A DNA stretch of 64,000 nt from Pseudoscleropodium purum. Taxonomy: Eukaryota > Streptophyta > Bryopsida > Hypnales > Brachytheciaceae. Each line of letters opens with the position of its first letter. Position 1 is the first letter of the stretch. The notes under the pieces were generated by a model that saw nothing but the letters and a program-made list of their open reading frames with translations, searched no databases and was not told where the DNA came from. The stretch is from assembly GCA_963969395.1 (NCBI GenBank), contig OZ017800.1, positions 12,432,479-12,496,478 on the forward strand, in the 5' to 3' direction. A program made the translations under genes and the position numbers. Shown here one piece after another: positions 38,929 through 51,379 of the stretch.

Positions 38929-39386
38929 TCGGTTTATGGACCTTGGCATTTAATATTTGATTCTACAGGGCTTTATATTTTATTCAATTTGTCTGGACTC
39001 TGGACCCAAGTGGGGGTGGGGGCGAAGCTGAAAGCGTGTCTTCATCAAATGGATCCAAATGGGATCAAGTTGTCAATGTGATCGGAACTCAATCCCGGCC
39101 AGTCACTTGGCCCATTTAACTGAAAACTCAGCATGCCTGGTTTTACCAAAAAAATCCAATATAAAATATTGTTATTATTGGCTCAAAATATTATTACTGT
39201 CAAGGACGGAGGCTTTGAAGCTATTGTACACAGGGCTTTTCTTTTTCTTTTTTCATTTTTTATAGGGTGCCAAAGTGGCGTTATTAAATTTTATAGTGGC
39301 GCTCCAAATTTCAACATTCATGCACATATTGAATAGAAAATTTCACATTAGTAACACATCACATGTCCATAATTTTATTTTCATTC

Positions 39387-40301
39387 ATAACCCCTAAATA
39401 CCCAAGGCTACTTTTCTGTCAAAAAACACTCAAAACTGCCGTTTTTGCTGTGTTCATCCAAGAATACAAAAAAAAATCATTTTCTTAGAATGTAACTGTA
39501 TGATCCTGTACTTTACTTGTCTTAGCTCACATGGTGAAAATGTCATGAAGTTTGACGGTATAGATTGGAAGATATTAGCATTCAAAGTTGAAAACGAAAG
39601 TTCTTTTGAACACTAGCTTGCAATTTTAGATGACTTTGACTACCAATTGTGGAATTATTTTGCACTACAGACTTTGAATTTAAATTTTTTTATGTTGAAG
39701 AATTGAGTTGAAAATCTAGGGAAAAAAATTCCAAAAACAAACACCTGATTTTCATTCATTAAAAAAATGCTAAGTAGAAGTAGGTCCAAGATTGGAAAAA
39801 AAACTAAATTGTTAATAACTCCAAGATGGGATTAAAAGACAATAATCCCAATGGTGAGATTGTTTTCGCAATCAAACACAACATTCTCAAAAAAAAAATT
39901 GTAAAAAATTGTGAAAATTGCATTCAAAAATGAACCCTACAAGTTATTTTTTCAAAAAGATGCTAAAATTGCCCGAAAAACAAAACTGTCTTTAACTTTC
40001 TCATTATTAGTCTAAATAGAACAAATCAAAGCTTCACATGTAGACAAAAAGAAAACATTTCAGGGGAAATTTTTTTTAAATTTTTTTTTATTTTTTTTTA
40101 TTTTTTTTTGTATTGCCCGTTGAGTTCAATTTTAGGCTTTTTGTGGTATAACTTTTGCTCTTGGGCACCAATTGAAATAAAATTATATTCCCACGTAGAT
40201 AATCAATTTTTCTATTTTACGGGAAAGTTTTAAAACAATTCACCAAAAATTGAGATCATAGGAACCTGCCCAAAATTTGATTTGTCCCTTGAGGGGATAA
40301 T
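39387..40301. mobile_element. TIR element, ~915 bp
   Basis: The left end ATAACCCCTAAATACCCAAG (39387) and the right end, on minus ATTATCCCCTCAAGGG (40301), fit the family. Its right part resembles 510-690 of the window. There is no coding frame. Confidence 0.55.
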
Positions 40302-42130
40302 CTGGCAATTTCATCCAAGTTTTTTTTGGTAATTTGAAGTTTTTTGGTGAAAAACTTCATCTTTCTAGCCAATTTTAAGCCAAATTATTTTTTTGGTGCA
40401 ATTTAGCACTGTAAAGCCAAAAAAAAGTTCCAATTGTACATGTGAGGAAGTTTGAGTCAAGGACTTTATTTGAAAAGTGAGTCAATGTTATAGGGAAATA
40501 ACCTCTCAAATGTAGAATAGTTGTCTCTATATTTAAAATCCTTAAATTTAAGATTGTAAAGGAGGCAATCCATTTTTGACCACTTAAACGATTTTTTATA
40601 TATGAAAATCAGTAGTTTTTAGTGGATAAATTTTCACAAGTGTAGAAATAAACAACAACAAGATTCCATAGATTTTTTTATTTTTTATTTCGCAAAATAA
40701 AATTACCATACATTTTTGAACAAAAGATGATTGTTTTTTCCATTCTGATGATATAGTCCTTCCTCTTTCCAACCAACTAATCCAACAAGGGTTAGTTGCA
40801 ATATTGAGAGTCGTGTAGCCAATCACAATGCACCACAACTATGGTAGAAATCGCTTCATAATTAATCATTGTTCATCTCTTGTACACAAAAAGAGAAACA
40901 ACCTACATTGCCATAATGGGGGCGTCGATCAAGAATGGATTGCCTCCCATAACTTCATGAAAGACTCATTCAAAGTGTCCAAATATGCTAAAAAATGTCA
41001 AAATTTGAAAAACAAACAAATGTTTTTGACCATCCATTCTAAATTAATCTAAGTTTTGGTTTAGTTTTCAAAGAGTTCTTTTTAAGTACTTAAAAGAAGG
41101 ATTTTTAGGGTATCTTGAAGGATTACTAATAGCCACTCATTTGGCCATCTTGTATATTTTCCACGTTGCACTGCTCTTTTGTTGTTCCCATACTTGTAAA
41201 TTGTTTACATCATTGCTCCCTTGGATGTTTGGTAGCTTGCCATTGAAAGGAATAATGAATCTTCCAAATCAAGTCAATGAGAAATTCAAGAGCTATTGTT
41301 TAGCGCAACCCATGACCACCAAGTTTGTCAAGAGTAATGTAGAGACATCTCACTTTTAACATTGTTTCTTTTGACATTCTAAAAAAATGCAAAAATTTCA
41401 ATTGGTAGGGCCCTACTTCCTACATCACTACATGATGAATACTAGAGTATCATAAAACAAGTTGCTACACCACAAAGAAGTCACATCCTTTGAACTCTAT
41501 AGCCATGACATTTAAAAAAAAATATTATTCTAGTCAAACTTCCTTACATGTAACTTCTATGTAAAGCCTATCCCTTCATTCAAGAAAACAAAAAACAACT
41601 TTTCAATTGAAAAATACAACCCAAATATATATTAGCTTTTAGAATAGAATCCTAAGCTTTTTGAGCTACAAGCTTTTCTTTTCAATCTTAGAATATAGGA
41701 TATCCAAATGTTAATCTCATTCATTGAGTTTTTATTTTCTAGCTTGCAACCATGCATAACTACCCATATAGGATAACGTAAGTGCATTGTTTTACTTTCA
41801 AGTAAGTATCAAGGATATTATAATTTTAGATGTTTGACTTTCTACTTTAGTTTAGACTATAGATTTTTTTTAAAATTCAAAAGTGTATAGATACACTTTC
41901 CACCAATTGGTGTCTTTGATAGTTACTAAAGCATGTAGTCAATAGTATTGAGTTGATGTGTATAAAATCATCATGCAACCACAACAATCAATTCATACAT
42001 TCTTTTCAATGTAATTACATTTCCAGAATTCTATAAATTTTTTTTTCAAACCTTTGAATTGTAAGTTCATTGAATTTCTAGCTATTTCTCTTTCTCTCTC
42101 TATAAACAATTTAGTACAATTTCTTATAAT
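40302..42130. other. Gene-free AT-rich spacer
   Basis: I see no gene. Frames of 70-80 codons occur (for example 40828-41052) but have no domain and no supporting splice context. Confidence 0.45.
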
Positions 42131-42132
42131 TA

Positions 42133-42841
42133 TTAACCTCTAAAGTCCTCAAGTCACCTCAAAAGACAAAAATGGATTTAAGTAGATTCATGTATCTTCA
42201 ATTTATAAACATATTTTTGGAAAATCATTTTTCAAAATAGAAAAACACATTGGCTTTGAGGAAATATAATTTTTATTTCAATTGGTGTCCAAGAACAAAA
42301 GTTTTGAACTCAATTTTATAATTGATAAAAAAAAATTCACAAGGTCAAAAATGCTTGCTAGAACAATCTCACTATTAAAATAATTAGTGTGGTCCTATTC
42401 CATTTGAAACTATTGACTATTTTATTTTTCCTTCAATTTCATCTATACTTCTACTTAGCAATTTTTCAAAGAATGAAAATCAAGTATTTAATTTTTAATT
42501 TTTTTCCCTAGACTTTCAAATAATATCTTCAACATAAAAAATAATATCAAAATGTTTAGTGAATTTTTTTTCAATTTAAGAAGATTCAAAGTCAAATAAT
42601 TTAGTCACAAAATATGTTCAAAAATAAAATTTCTTCACTTTTGGTGCACATATCTTGCAATCTATGTAGTGAAAGTTTTTGAAATTTCTTCCATACATTC
42701 TTCCATTAGTCTTGTATAAGAATTAATGGTTAAATATGAAAATAAATTATAAATTATAAAAACTATCATCTTTGTAATAAAGATGATATTTTTGAGTGGT
42801 TAATTTTTAATGCAAAATGACCTCGGAAATTTAGGAATTAA
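42133..42841. mobile_element. TIR element, ~710 bp
   Basis: The left end TTAACCTCTAAAGTCCTCAA (42133) and the right end, on minus TTAATTCCTAAATTTCCGAG (42841), match the family TIR. The interior is AT-rich and non-coding. Confidence 0.55.
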
Positions 42842-43124
42842 GATAATATTATGCTCATACAAGGAATAACTTTAGTTAACCCTAACCAATGGGTATATCA
42901 CTACAATCATGACTAGGCTAGTAAAAAATGTCTTTTTGACATGATGAATATATATCATTTTCACACAACCCATGAAAGTCATTCATCTGATTAAAAATTG
43001 ACATATAAATTTGATTTGGAAGTTCATAAGAATGTATTGATTTCTACTACCGGTTGATTTTCTTTCAAGAACTTCAATTAAAACCCTAAATTCTAGTCCG
43101 AAATGACCCTAAACTACCTTTGGT

Positions 43125-43375
43125 GATGAGGCAAGTGGTAGAGGCCTCTAGGTGCATCCATGAGGTTGCCGGTTCATTTCCGTATATCAACTTTGCTTGC
43201 ATGGTGGTCTTGTTTGTGTCCCTCTTTTTGTGTTCTAATGGGGTGCTTATGGCGTGTAATTCCAATTAAAATCTAGTTGCCATGGATGTTGTGTCGTGTC
43301 AGTTGTCGATGCAACCTTTGAAGGTTGTATGTTTCAAACACCCTTGAATTCAAGCACATTTAGACAAAAAAATGG
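43125..43375 (+). mobile_element. Possible tRNA-derived SINE
   Basis: GAGGCAAGTGGTAGAGG resembles a pol III A box region and GCCGGTTCATTTCC a B box about 40 bases on, with a tail ending in seven A residues near 43370. No convincing target duplication was found. Confidence 0.4.
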
Positions 43376-43499
43376 AGCCCGCCTAATCACCCCCAACAAT
43401 CATTTAAAATCAGTCAAATGTAATTCAAACAAGTAAATCCCACGAGCAACCACCCATTGATGGCTAGGGAAGATTGATCTGCTAGAAGGTAAATGTCAA

Positions 43500-43730
43500 A
43501 ATTGCCCCCTATTTTGTGCCACTTCAATTTTGAATTTCATCACAGACCCTCCCTATCTAGTAAGGGGTCTTTGATTGCAAAAATAAATTCAGAATTTGCA
43601 AATTTTATTATATGTGGCAAATAAAAAATTCCAGTGTTTTCTAAAGGGTAAAACACGGGGCAATAGAGGGGGTCAATCCTCACTGGCCCGTGTTGATGGC
43701 ACCGTGTCGGTGATCTGGTCCAGACTGGCC
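43500..43730. repeat. Dispersed repeat, also at ~50.0-50.2 kb
   Basis: The phrase AGTGTTTTCTAAAGGGTAAAACAC and the bases after it resemble GTGTTTTCCATGGGGTGAAACATG at about 50132. Both are non-coding and flank the kinase gene on either side. Confidence 0.4.
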
Positions 43731-43954
43731 AGTGACCAGTTCCCATTCCCCGGGCAGGGGGGGCAGCGCCTTGGCCGACACTGAAAGAAAGGGTCAACAC
43801 GAGAAAAGTCATCGAGACTCTGACGGGCAGTTCGGGCAGTTTTTTTCTCGGGCAGTTCTCCGACGGGCAGATCAAAAGGATTTCCATGGGTCCTTGCTGC
43901 TGCACAGGACTATCAGCTGCATTCTTGCTAGCTTTATTCTTGCTTTAGCTTTGG

Positions 43955-44093
43955 AGTCGTCTTCAGCGCTTCATCAAGCTCGGCGACTCGTCTCGTCTCG
44001 TCTGGATATGGCGGGCGTCGTCGTCGCGCTTCTGCGCTTTTCTTGACACGCGGATCGCTCCGCCACAAGCTTGCGTGCTCTCCCAGCGATTTT
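43955..44093 (+). repeat. Repeat-like probable 5' leader exon of kinase gene
   Basis: This block (GGATATGGCGGGCGTCGTCG, CGGATCGCTCCGCCAC, GCGTGCTCTCCCAGCGATTT) recurs at about 59660-59770 and 63490-63600. It ends at GTGAGTG, a good splice donor, and an acceptor TTGTGCAG lies at 45189-45196. I therefore propose it as the first, non-coding exon of the kinase gene. Splicing is not proved. Confidence 0.5.
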
Positions 44094-45196
44094 CGTGAGT
44101 GTTTTGAACTCTTTCTGTGAAGAGATGGTCACGTATTGTGCCATTGGAGTGTAATTGCAGTCACTTGGCCGGTTCAGGGCCGTTCCTAGCTAGGTTCGCG
44201 TGAGTTTGCAGATTTTGAAATGGGAGCGGGAATGTAATCGTCGTCCTCGCCGTCGCATTCTTCCAGTTCTATTGTGTGAGTTTCTTTGGGGGGTTTGATT
44301 TTCTTGGAGTACAGTGGGAGTTTGGATCTGGTGGCTTTGGGGAAGTGGAGGGAGAGCTTGGTGTGTGTTTTTGCGACCGTGAGATGGTGGTGAATGAGAG
44401 GCTTTGTGAGGTTCTCGTTTTCGTGCCACGATGGAGGAGAGAGAATTTTTGTTTCGGTACATTTGTCGGTGATTCTTGGACAGGGTAGATTCGTGAATTA
44501 GGTCTGGAGCTGGAGACGTAGTGCATCCTGCTTTTGAAAGAGGTTGTAGTGTGATGAGAGTAGTTTGCGGATCTGTAATGGTAAGGGAGTTGCCAACTTC
44601 GACTTCGGGCCGGGTCTAGGATTGGGGTGACGTGCTGTTGTCGTGGTGAGCGTCAGGCTTTTGAAGTAGAGGGATCTTGGTGCGGGAGATTGTCTTTGGA
44701 ATGTGAAAATTTGAGTGAGAGATTTTGTGAGGTTTGGCATCCAAGCGAAACGGAGGAGATTATTAGATGTCATTGCATTTGTTGGGGTTTTTTGGTTAGT
44801 GTTGATTAGTGAATTAGTTTTAGGAGATTGAGACCTAACGCGGCAGAGGTAGTGGTTTGATGAGAGTAGGCTGCGGATCTGTCATGTTAAAAAGGTCGCC
44901 GATTTCGACTTCTGACTCGGGATTCGTTTGAGGCAATCCGGGAGAATATGCTTGCGTGCTGCGGATTTTACCGATTGTGTTGATGCGAGTGAGATTCAGA
45001 TCGATCGGGTTTCAACCTTGCGTTTTGGATCTCTAGGAAGTGAGATTGAGAGCTTTTGACTTCAATGCAGTGAATCTGGATATTGTTTGTGGCATGCGGA
45101 TCCATTGCAAAGTAGGGGTGTTGTAATGGCCCTGCCAGTAGCAAGTTTTATGTTCTTTTGCGACTGAAGAAGTTTATTTTTATTCGGTTGTGCAGA
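44094..45196 (+). other. Probable 5' leader intron of kinase gene
   Basis: This interval runs from the donor GTGAGTG to the acceptor TTGTGCAG with no supported coding frame. The plus and minus open frames inside are G/T-rich and lack domains. Confidence 0.4.
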
Positions 45197-45367
45197 GTAC
45201 CATTGTGTGTCAGCCTCAGTGTAGAAGCAACGAAGACGTGGGAAAAGCTGGCAAGAAAGGTATCAAGGGTTTTTAGTATCGAATTACTGCGAAATTTGCT
45301 TTCTTTCTGTGAGGCCATTGTCTTATTGGTATTCAAATCTTTGAAGGCCATTCGGACACACTTTGAA

Positions 45368-48300
45368 ATGGCGGAGCCCAAAGTTATGGTAGCTGGAAGG
45401 TTTGCCTTGGGAAGGTCATCATCACTGCAACCTGAAAAACCGGGAGATAGGGATATTAAAAGGCGAGAAGATTCTAATGAACTGTCCTCAGTCAATTCAG
45501 CCAAGGACCTGGAACAAGTGGCTGGGCTGCTTTATTGTGCTTGCAAAGGAGATGTCCAAGGTCTGGAACAATTGCTGGAAGAAGGCTTGAGCGTAGATGC
45601 TGCTGACTTCGATTTTCGCACAGCCTTACATTTGGCAGCCTGCGAGGGCCATTTGAATGTGGTGGAGTTCCTAATTAAAAAGGGTGCTGACGTTAATCAT
45701 ACTGATCGATGGGGCAGCACGGTATGTTCCTCTCCTTTGGTACTCATTTTAGAGCTAGCTTCATGGTGTTGGTGAACCGGCCTTTAATTCCTCTTTGATT
45801 TTCATCGGGTAACCGGGAAATAGAGATTATTACAGCCTTGCAAAATTTAGTGCCGTCTCATTCTTAGGTCGACACTTCGGTTCGCGGTCATAAGACAATC
45901 AAGGAGTGATTTACGGCTAGCTTTTGTCTGTATCGAGTAGATGTTTAGAATCGGTTGTTTTAGTTAGGTCTAATCTACTAGTCCGACCTGTCAGTTTGAG
46001 CTGATTCTGACCTGTTTGTACTGGTGGACATGTTTTCTGTGCAGCCATTGGCGGATGCTAGGCATTATGGCAACATGGATGTCTGCAAGGTCCTGGAACA
46101 GAATGGTGCTAGATTAAAAGTAAGTACTACACTCTCATGATATGGCATTTTAATATTAATATCTTTGGAAGGCGACTGGATTACTTATTGCAGTTCCAGT
46201 TAATTGTCCTGTATGAAGTGTCGGTTATTTCTTGGCTTTGTTATTGCCGTCTCCTGACATTGTTATCGTCATGTTGCAGACTTCGTCCATGCGAGTGGCT
46301 ACTCCGAAAGAAATACCCGAGTATGAGATTATTCCTTCTCAGCTCGTTTTCAGAGACACGAAGTATAAAATGGCTGAGGTTCGTGCATTCCTCTGCTTGA
46401 CCCGTACCCATATTGTCCGTGATGCACTTGGAAAGAAAGTAGAATTCGGAATCATGCTCTATTTGAATGATTGAATAGTTTTGATATTTTTGTTTCGCTG
46501 TCATTTCAAGCGTTCTTTATTGAAATCATGGAAAAGATGCGACACTTAGAGCATTTAAAGTCAACTGGTATAGAGTTATCTTGGTCTTTCAGTTGTGTTG
46601 CAGCTGACTACGGTGCTTACATTTTGAGAGTATGATGTCCCTCGGATTCAGGGTAGTAAATATGGAGAAGCAAGATGGCATGGAACAAAAGTTGCTGTCA
46701 AGGAGCTGTCAACTACCGATTTCTCAGAAGAAGCATTGTAAGAACTTTATTGTGTTTGTTTGAGAGTTATTTTTTAAGGATCTACCTAAAATTTTTCTGA
46801 CTATGTCATGCACTGATCGCACGCTAGAATAGTTAAGATATGCATTTAGTATTCAGAACTGAGTTTGTGGAAAGTTGAAATCAGAGATTTTGGATATTAG
46901 AGTTCTCTCTCAGAGAACAGTATCACAACTCCAAGAGCGAGTGAATCCATTTAGTAATAAATGGATGTGGTCAGAATTCACGGAGCTGACCAGTTATAAT
47001 GATGGTATTCTACTGCAGTTTGGAGTTCAGAGATGAACTTGACCTCTTGCAAAGGTTGAGGCATCCAAACGTGGTGCAGTTTCTCGGTGCAATAACTCAA
47101 AGCACTCCGATGATGATCGTCACTGAGTTTTTGCCACAGGTAACACCTCAATTTCCTCTTTGTTGAAGATCGTGAGTGTGGAACTGTTGAAGAAGAAAAA
47201 TTTAACGGTTTGCTGTGACTGACCTCTATTTTGGGTCGCAAGTCAACAGTTGCAGAATTTTTAGGCCACATACTATTATCTTATTATCGTGTTGTTTATG
47301 TTGAGCTTCTGGAAATGGAATTAAGTATTGGGTATTATCTGAAGCAGTACGCCGAGCACGCTAGCATGTAGAAGATGCTGGCAATGCAGTTCAGATTTTC
47401 AGTGCATTCTAGTGCTAGCAAGTCTTGGTAATGCTCTTGTTTTTTTGATAGGCTGAAAAAAGTCTGGTGATACTTCTAAATCCGTTCTCTTTCTTCGCAG
47501 AAGGACTTGGCGAGGTACCTTAAGGATAAGAAACGGTTGGATCCAGAAAGGGCTGTGTCATATGCTCTTGATATTGCCAGGTGCTCCAATCTAATCTCTT
47601 TCTCACAGAGTTCTTCCTTAGGCTTAGAAACATTTAGCGGAAGTTGGATTTGTATTGCTCTGATCCATCTTTCCATCTTCTGATTCATTTATGCATTAAT
47701 GTTGTTGACAAGTACTGTTTGTGGTAATCTTGTATGCCCCTGATTTTGTGAAAGCAGGGGAATGAACTACTTGCATGAAAATAAACCTCCGATAATTCAC
47801 CGTGATCTCAAGCCCAGGTGAGCTCTGATGTCCCTCTCTGTTGGCTCCTTGTATTCATATTTGGATGCTTGGAACTTTTTTTAAGAGTGTTAGAACATAA
47901 ATTACCAAGTCCAGTATGTCACGAAAGACCTTAATGCACATATGCCCTGAATCTAGTCGCCCCACGCATGTGTCCCAGGAGTATGGCATAAAGCAGAAAT
48001 TTTAGTTTTGGCTAAACCTCATTTGACGTAGATTTTCCAAGTTGTGATTTTGATGGGATTCCTTGTCCTTAGATGATATTAGCTTTGCGGCTAGCGCTTT
48101 ATCTTGTGTGCGGTAAAGAAATGAAATTGTTTCTGATAAGTGAGGCGATGCCGTAGGGAGCTACAGTAACTTATTGAGGGACGCCAAGCATTTGAAAGTG
48201 GCTGATTTTGGGCTAAGCCTTCCGAAGTATGATTCTGCCTCAGAATATGTTGGCAGTAACAGTACTCGGTCCAATGAGTCTCTCCGAGCAAAACCACTGA

Positions 48301-49240
48301 AAGGAACATCATGTAAGCACTCCGTCGCTCTTCCTGTTGATAGTGAAGCACGACGAAACCTTGGAATTTACATTTCTGTTTTTGTCACGCTTTGTCTGTG
48401 TATTCGATGTCTGTATTGTTCATTCAAGTTAGTGCTTTTAATGACCGAGATTGTGTGATAATCTTTGTAGATCGATATATGGCTCCTGAGCTCTCTGCAA
48501 AGTCCTATGGAAGTGAAGAAATCGATAAAAGTGTGGACGTGTTTTCATTTGCGATCATAGTCCAAGAGGTATTGTTACGTTTTTCTCCGGTTTAAATTCT
48601 GAAGTTTCCAGCATGTTTTGTTTGTTTCGTATCGAGCCTATGCGTTCGGCCTCATGGAATGACTACAGATCTATATCTATATGCAAATATAGATATAGAT
48701 AAGAAAACGTCAGCTTTCAACTCTCACGACTACTGTTATTTTTTTATTTAAACATAATTACCATTTTGAGACACTCTATAAAATTACTCTATTGGTGATG
48801 CATAGATGATGGAGGGATCGCCGCCATTCCCCTCTCAGCAACCTGAAGCTGTCGCAAAGTTATATGCTGAAGGCCAACGACCACCTTTCAGACATCATGC
48901 TCGGCGTTACCCAGCCGGCCTCAAAGAGTACGTATTATTCTCAAACCATTACGATTCTTAGGGTTCTAGCTGTGAGGCATTTCACTAGACTCAACTTGGT
49001 TGCACGTCTAGTGAGTTGCTAAAATAATAGGTTTCCCTATTAGCAGAGTTCTGGTTCTAATGCATTCTATATGACTTGGACAGGTTGATCGAGAGCTGCT
49101 GGGACAAGAATCCATCAAATAGACCAACTTTTAATATAATCATTGACAAGTTGACAAAGATCCAAGAGGAATTTGGAAGAAAAAGTTTCTTGAGAAGCAT
49201 GTCATGTGTATACCCAGCCCGTGGTTCCGTGGTCTCATAG
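45368..49240 (+). CDS. ILK: Ankyrin-repeat ILK-like protein kinase
   Basis: Eleven exons: 45368-45721, 46045-46119, 46280-46378, 46652-46737, 47019-47139, 47501-47580, 47758-47817, 48167-48312, 48471-48568, 48806-48927, 49084-49240; 465 residues. The N-terminal [11 protein letters not shown] motif and two to three ankyrin repeats ([19 protein letters not shown]) precede a Raf-like (MAPKKK group C) kinase domain, as in plant integrin-linked kinase homologues. The ATP-binding lysine is Lys193 (VAVKEL), the catalytic Asp288 lies in HRDLKPSN and Asp305 in DFG; the activation segment leads to YRYMAPE. The glycine-rich loop is degenerate ([10 protein letters not shown]), as it is in several plant ILKs, so activity may be weak or metal-dependent. 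Family roles include ion homeostasis and immunity. An upstream ATG-less frame extends into the leader; the ATG at 45368 fits the family start. Confidence 0.92.
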
Positions 49241-51379
49241 TTGTTTCGCGAGTAGCGTCTTTTGGTATTCAAGGACTTTCTACTGTTATTTAGAGATCGA
49301 CATCATCACTAAAGAGTGGCTTTTGAGTTTGTCATTACTTCCCTTGCGTCAATGTCTTAGTGCTGTAGTCGAACTGACCCTAATAGGCGGGCATTAGAGT
49401 TGAGGCCTGCAGCTGAGGCATGAAGCCGGCCTTTTGCAGTAGTCCATCGCCACGTTGCAAGCTCAATAACGTGTGGAAGGGTTAATCGATGTAGCATCTA
49501 CCATACGCACAGAAATGTAGATCTATTTTTCTTATTATTTCAACAGTGTAGTGCATTTCTTCTTAGTGACGACTGACTCTGAGCTTTTCCATGTTTCTGC
49601 CAATATAGCTAGATTTATCATCAATGCAACAGACTGGCGTCAGTCTAGCGCTTGCAGTAAGTCTTTGTGGGACATGGATTCTGAAACTTACACCTAGTCT
49701 GAACTTTTTGGTGCCACAATCGCCTCTTTCTGTGCATTCTATACAGTAGAGTAGCCATTGTTCACAGCCGCAGGGATTCAGCTAGAACTTGTGTGATGTG
49801 TGGTCAGACCAGAAAATGAAGTATCATATCCTGTATTTTGCCTCAGCCAGGGAGAAATGTGAACTTGTTAATTTTGTATTTTGTGAAGCCTCTTGTCTAG
49901 TCTGTGACGCCTCCAATCAATTTCAAATATGAAATCAAATTTCTTCAATTTGATCATGTATTATATAAAGAATACATGGTCACGACCCAATGTCACAAAA
50001 ATGGTCACATTTTCATCCCACTTTCTCATCCCATTATTTTGTCACATTTTTTCATCATGCCCCTATTGTGTTGCATTGCCATTGCATTGTAATGGGCTTT
50101 GTTCTCGGCTATTGAAAATAATAAGTTTGTGTGTTTTCCATGGGGTGAAACATGAGACAATGAGGGAATTGGTGTCTCATGGCCTATTTTGACCTTACAT
50201 GTGAAATGATCTTCATTTGGTTGTTTTTATAGTTATTTGTTTGTGAATAGAAAGCTTTATTTAAATCCCTAAAGTACTTTGAAGTCTATAATTTGAGTAA
50301 TGATGAGTGGTTTTGGGCAATACATAGTCCAAATATTTCCATGTTAATCTAAATAATGTTGAATTTTTTTTGAGAAACAACCTTCTGCTTCTATGATTCA
50401 TTTGATGAAATTGAGGTGAATAACATCATTTGCTTTTGGGATGATCTTTACATCAATAAAATATTTTTAGTCAAAAATTCATTTGGTTTGAAATTGTATG
50501 CTTCATTAACTCCTAGATATACATTGTCCAAGAATAAACTAATTTGGATTTTATGGAACTTGTTGTGTGGTTGGATCTTTTAGTATCTTTTTCAATTTGT
50601 TTAGAAAAATCCTATGAACCAACACCTACTAGCTTTAGTTACTCTAACTCTTGCATCAAAAGTTACAGTATTCTTTATTTGCAACTATAAATATGGATTG
50701 TTGCTCTAAATTTAAATCTCACGTCACTTCAATTTTGCCTTTATGTAATTGGGAATACATTTTAGCATGATAATGTATACCACAAAGGAATTAGAATCTG
50801 GGTGGTATTTAATAGGCTTATTACTTTATTGCTATGTTGGTGGTCAACATATTTCATAAATCATTGGTGGAAAATGTCCCAAGCATTTTTGGAGAAAATA
50901 TTGCATTGTAATTAGGACTTCTTGCTCGATTACACAATTACTACTCATGTAATCATGCAACATGTGTTTTCCATCCAATTACATTTTGTTCATTTCTCCC
51001 CACAGTTTACACCAAGCAATGCCACTTGTCGTTGGGGATATCACGCAAAAAAGTGCATCCTTTCCAGGCCCCACCTTCCTCATTAGTGCTTTTTTGCACG
51101 AAATCCCTCCTACTTAGGCCCTATACAAAATTATATAATTTTAAAACAAGCTGTGTAAATTCCAATTGTTTTATTGTTCTCCACAGTTTGCTGGCCTACG
51201 TAGATGAATGAATTTTCGCATTTGGATGATGATACAGATTCATCCAAAGTGCTTGATGTCTGTATGGGGGGAAACTCCATCATCGTCTCCGACTGGCTGG
51301 GGAGTGTCAAAGGAGCTCTCCGCCATAGCCAGGTTAGGGTTTAGAGCTCTCAGTAGCTGCCGTAGTTCCGAATGTGACC
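49241..51379. other. Kinase 3' flank and spacer
   Basis: The 3' untranslated region of the kinase gene probably extends a few hundred bases. From about 49900 the sequence is AT-rich with a repeat shared with 43.5-43.7 kb. TTAGGGTTT at about 51336, the inverse of the telo box, lies just before the Prp38 start and may be part of its promoter. Confidence 0.45.

Noticed and set aside
43540..43905. 121-residue minus-strand protein
   Set aside because: It overlaps the probable promoter of the kinase gene and a dispersed repeat, and no family is recognisable.
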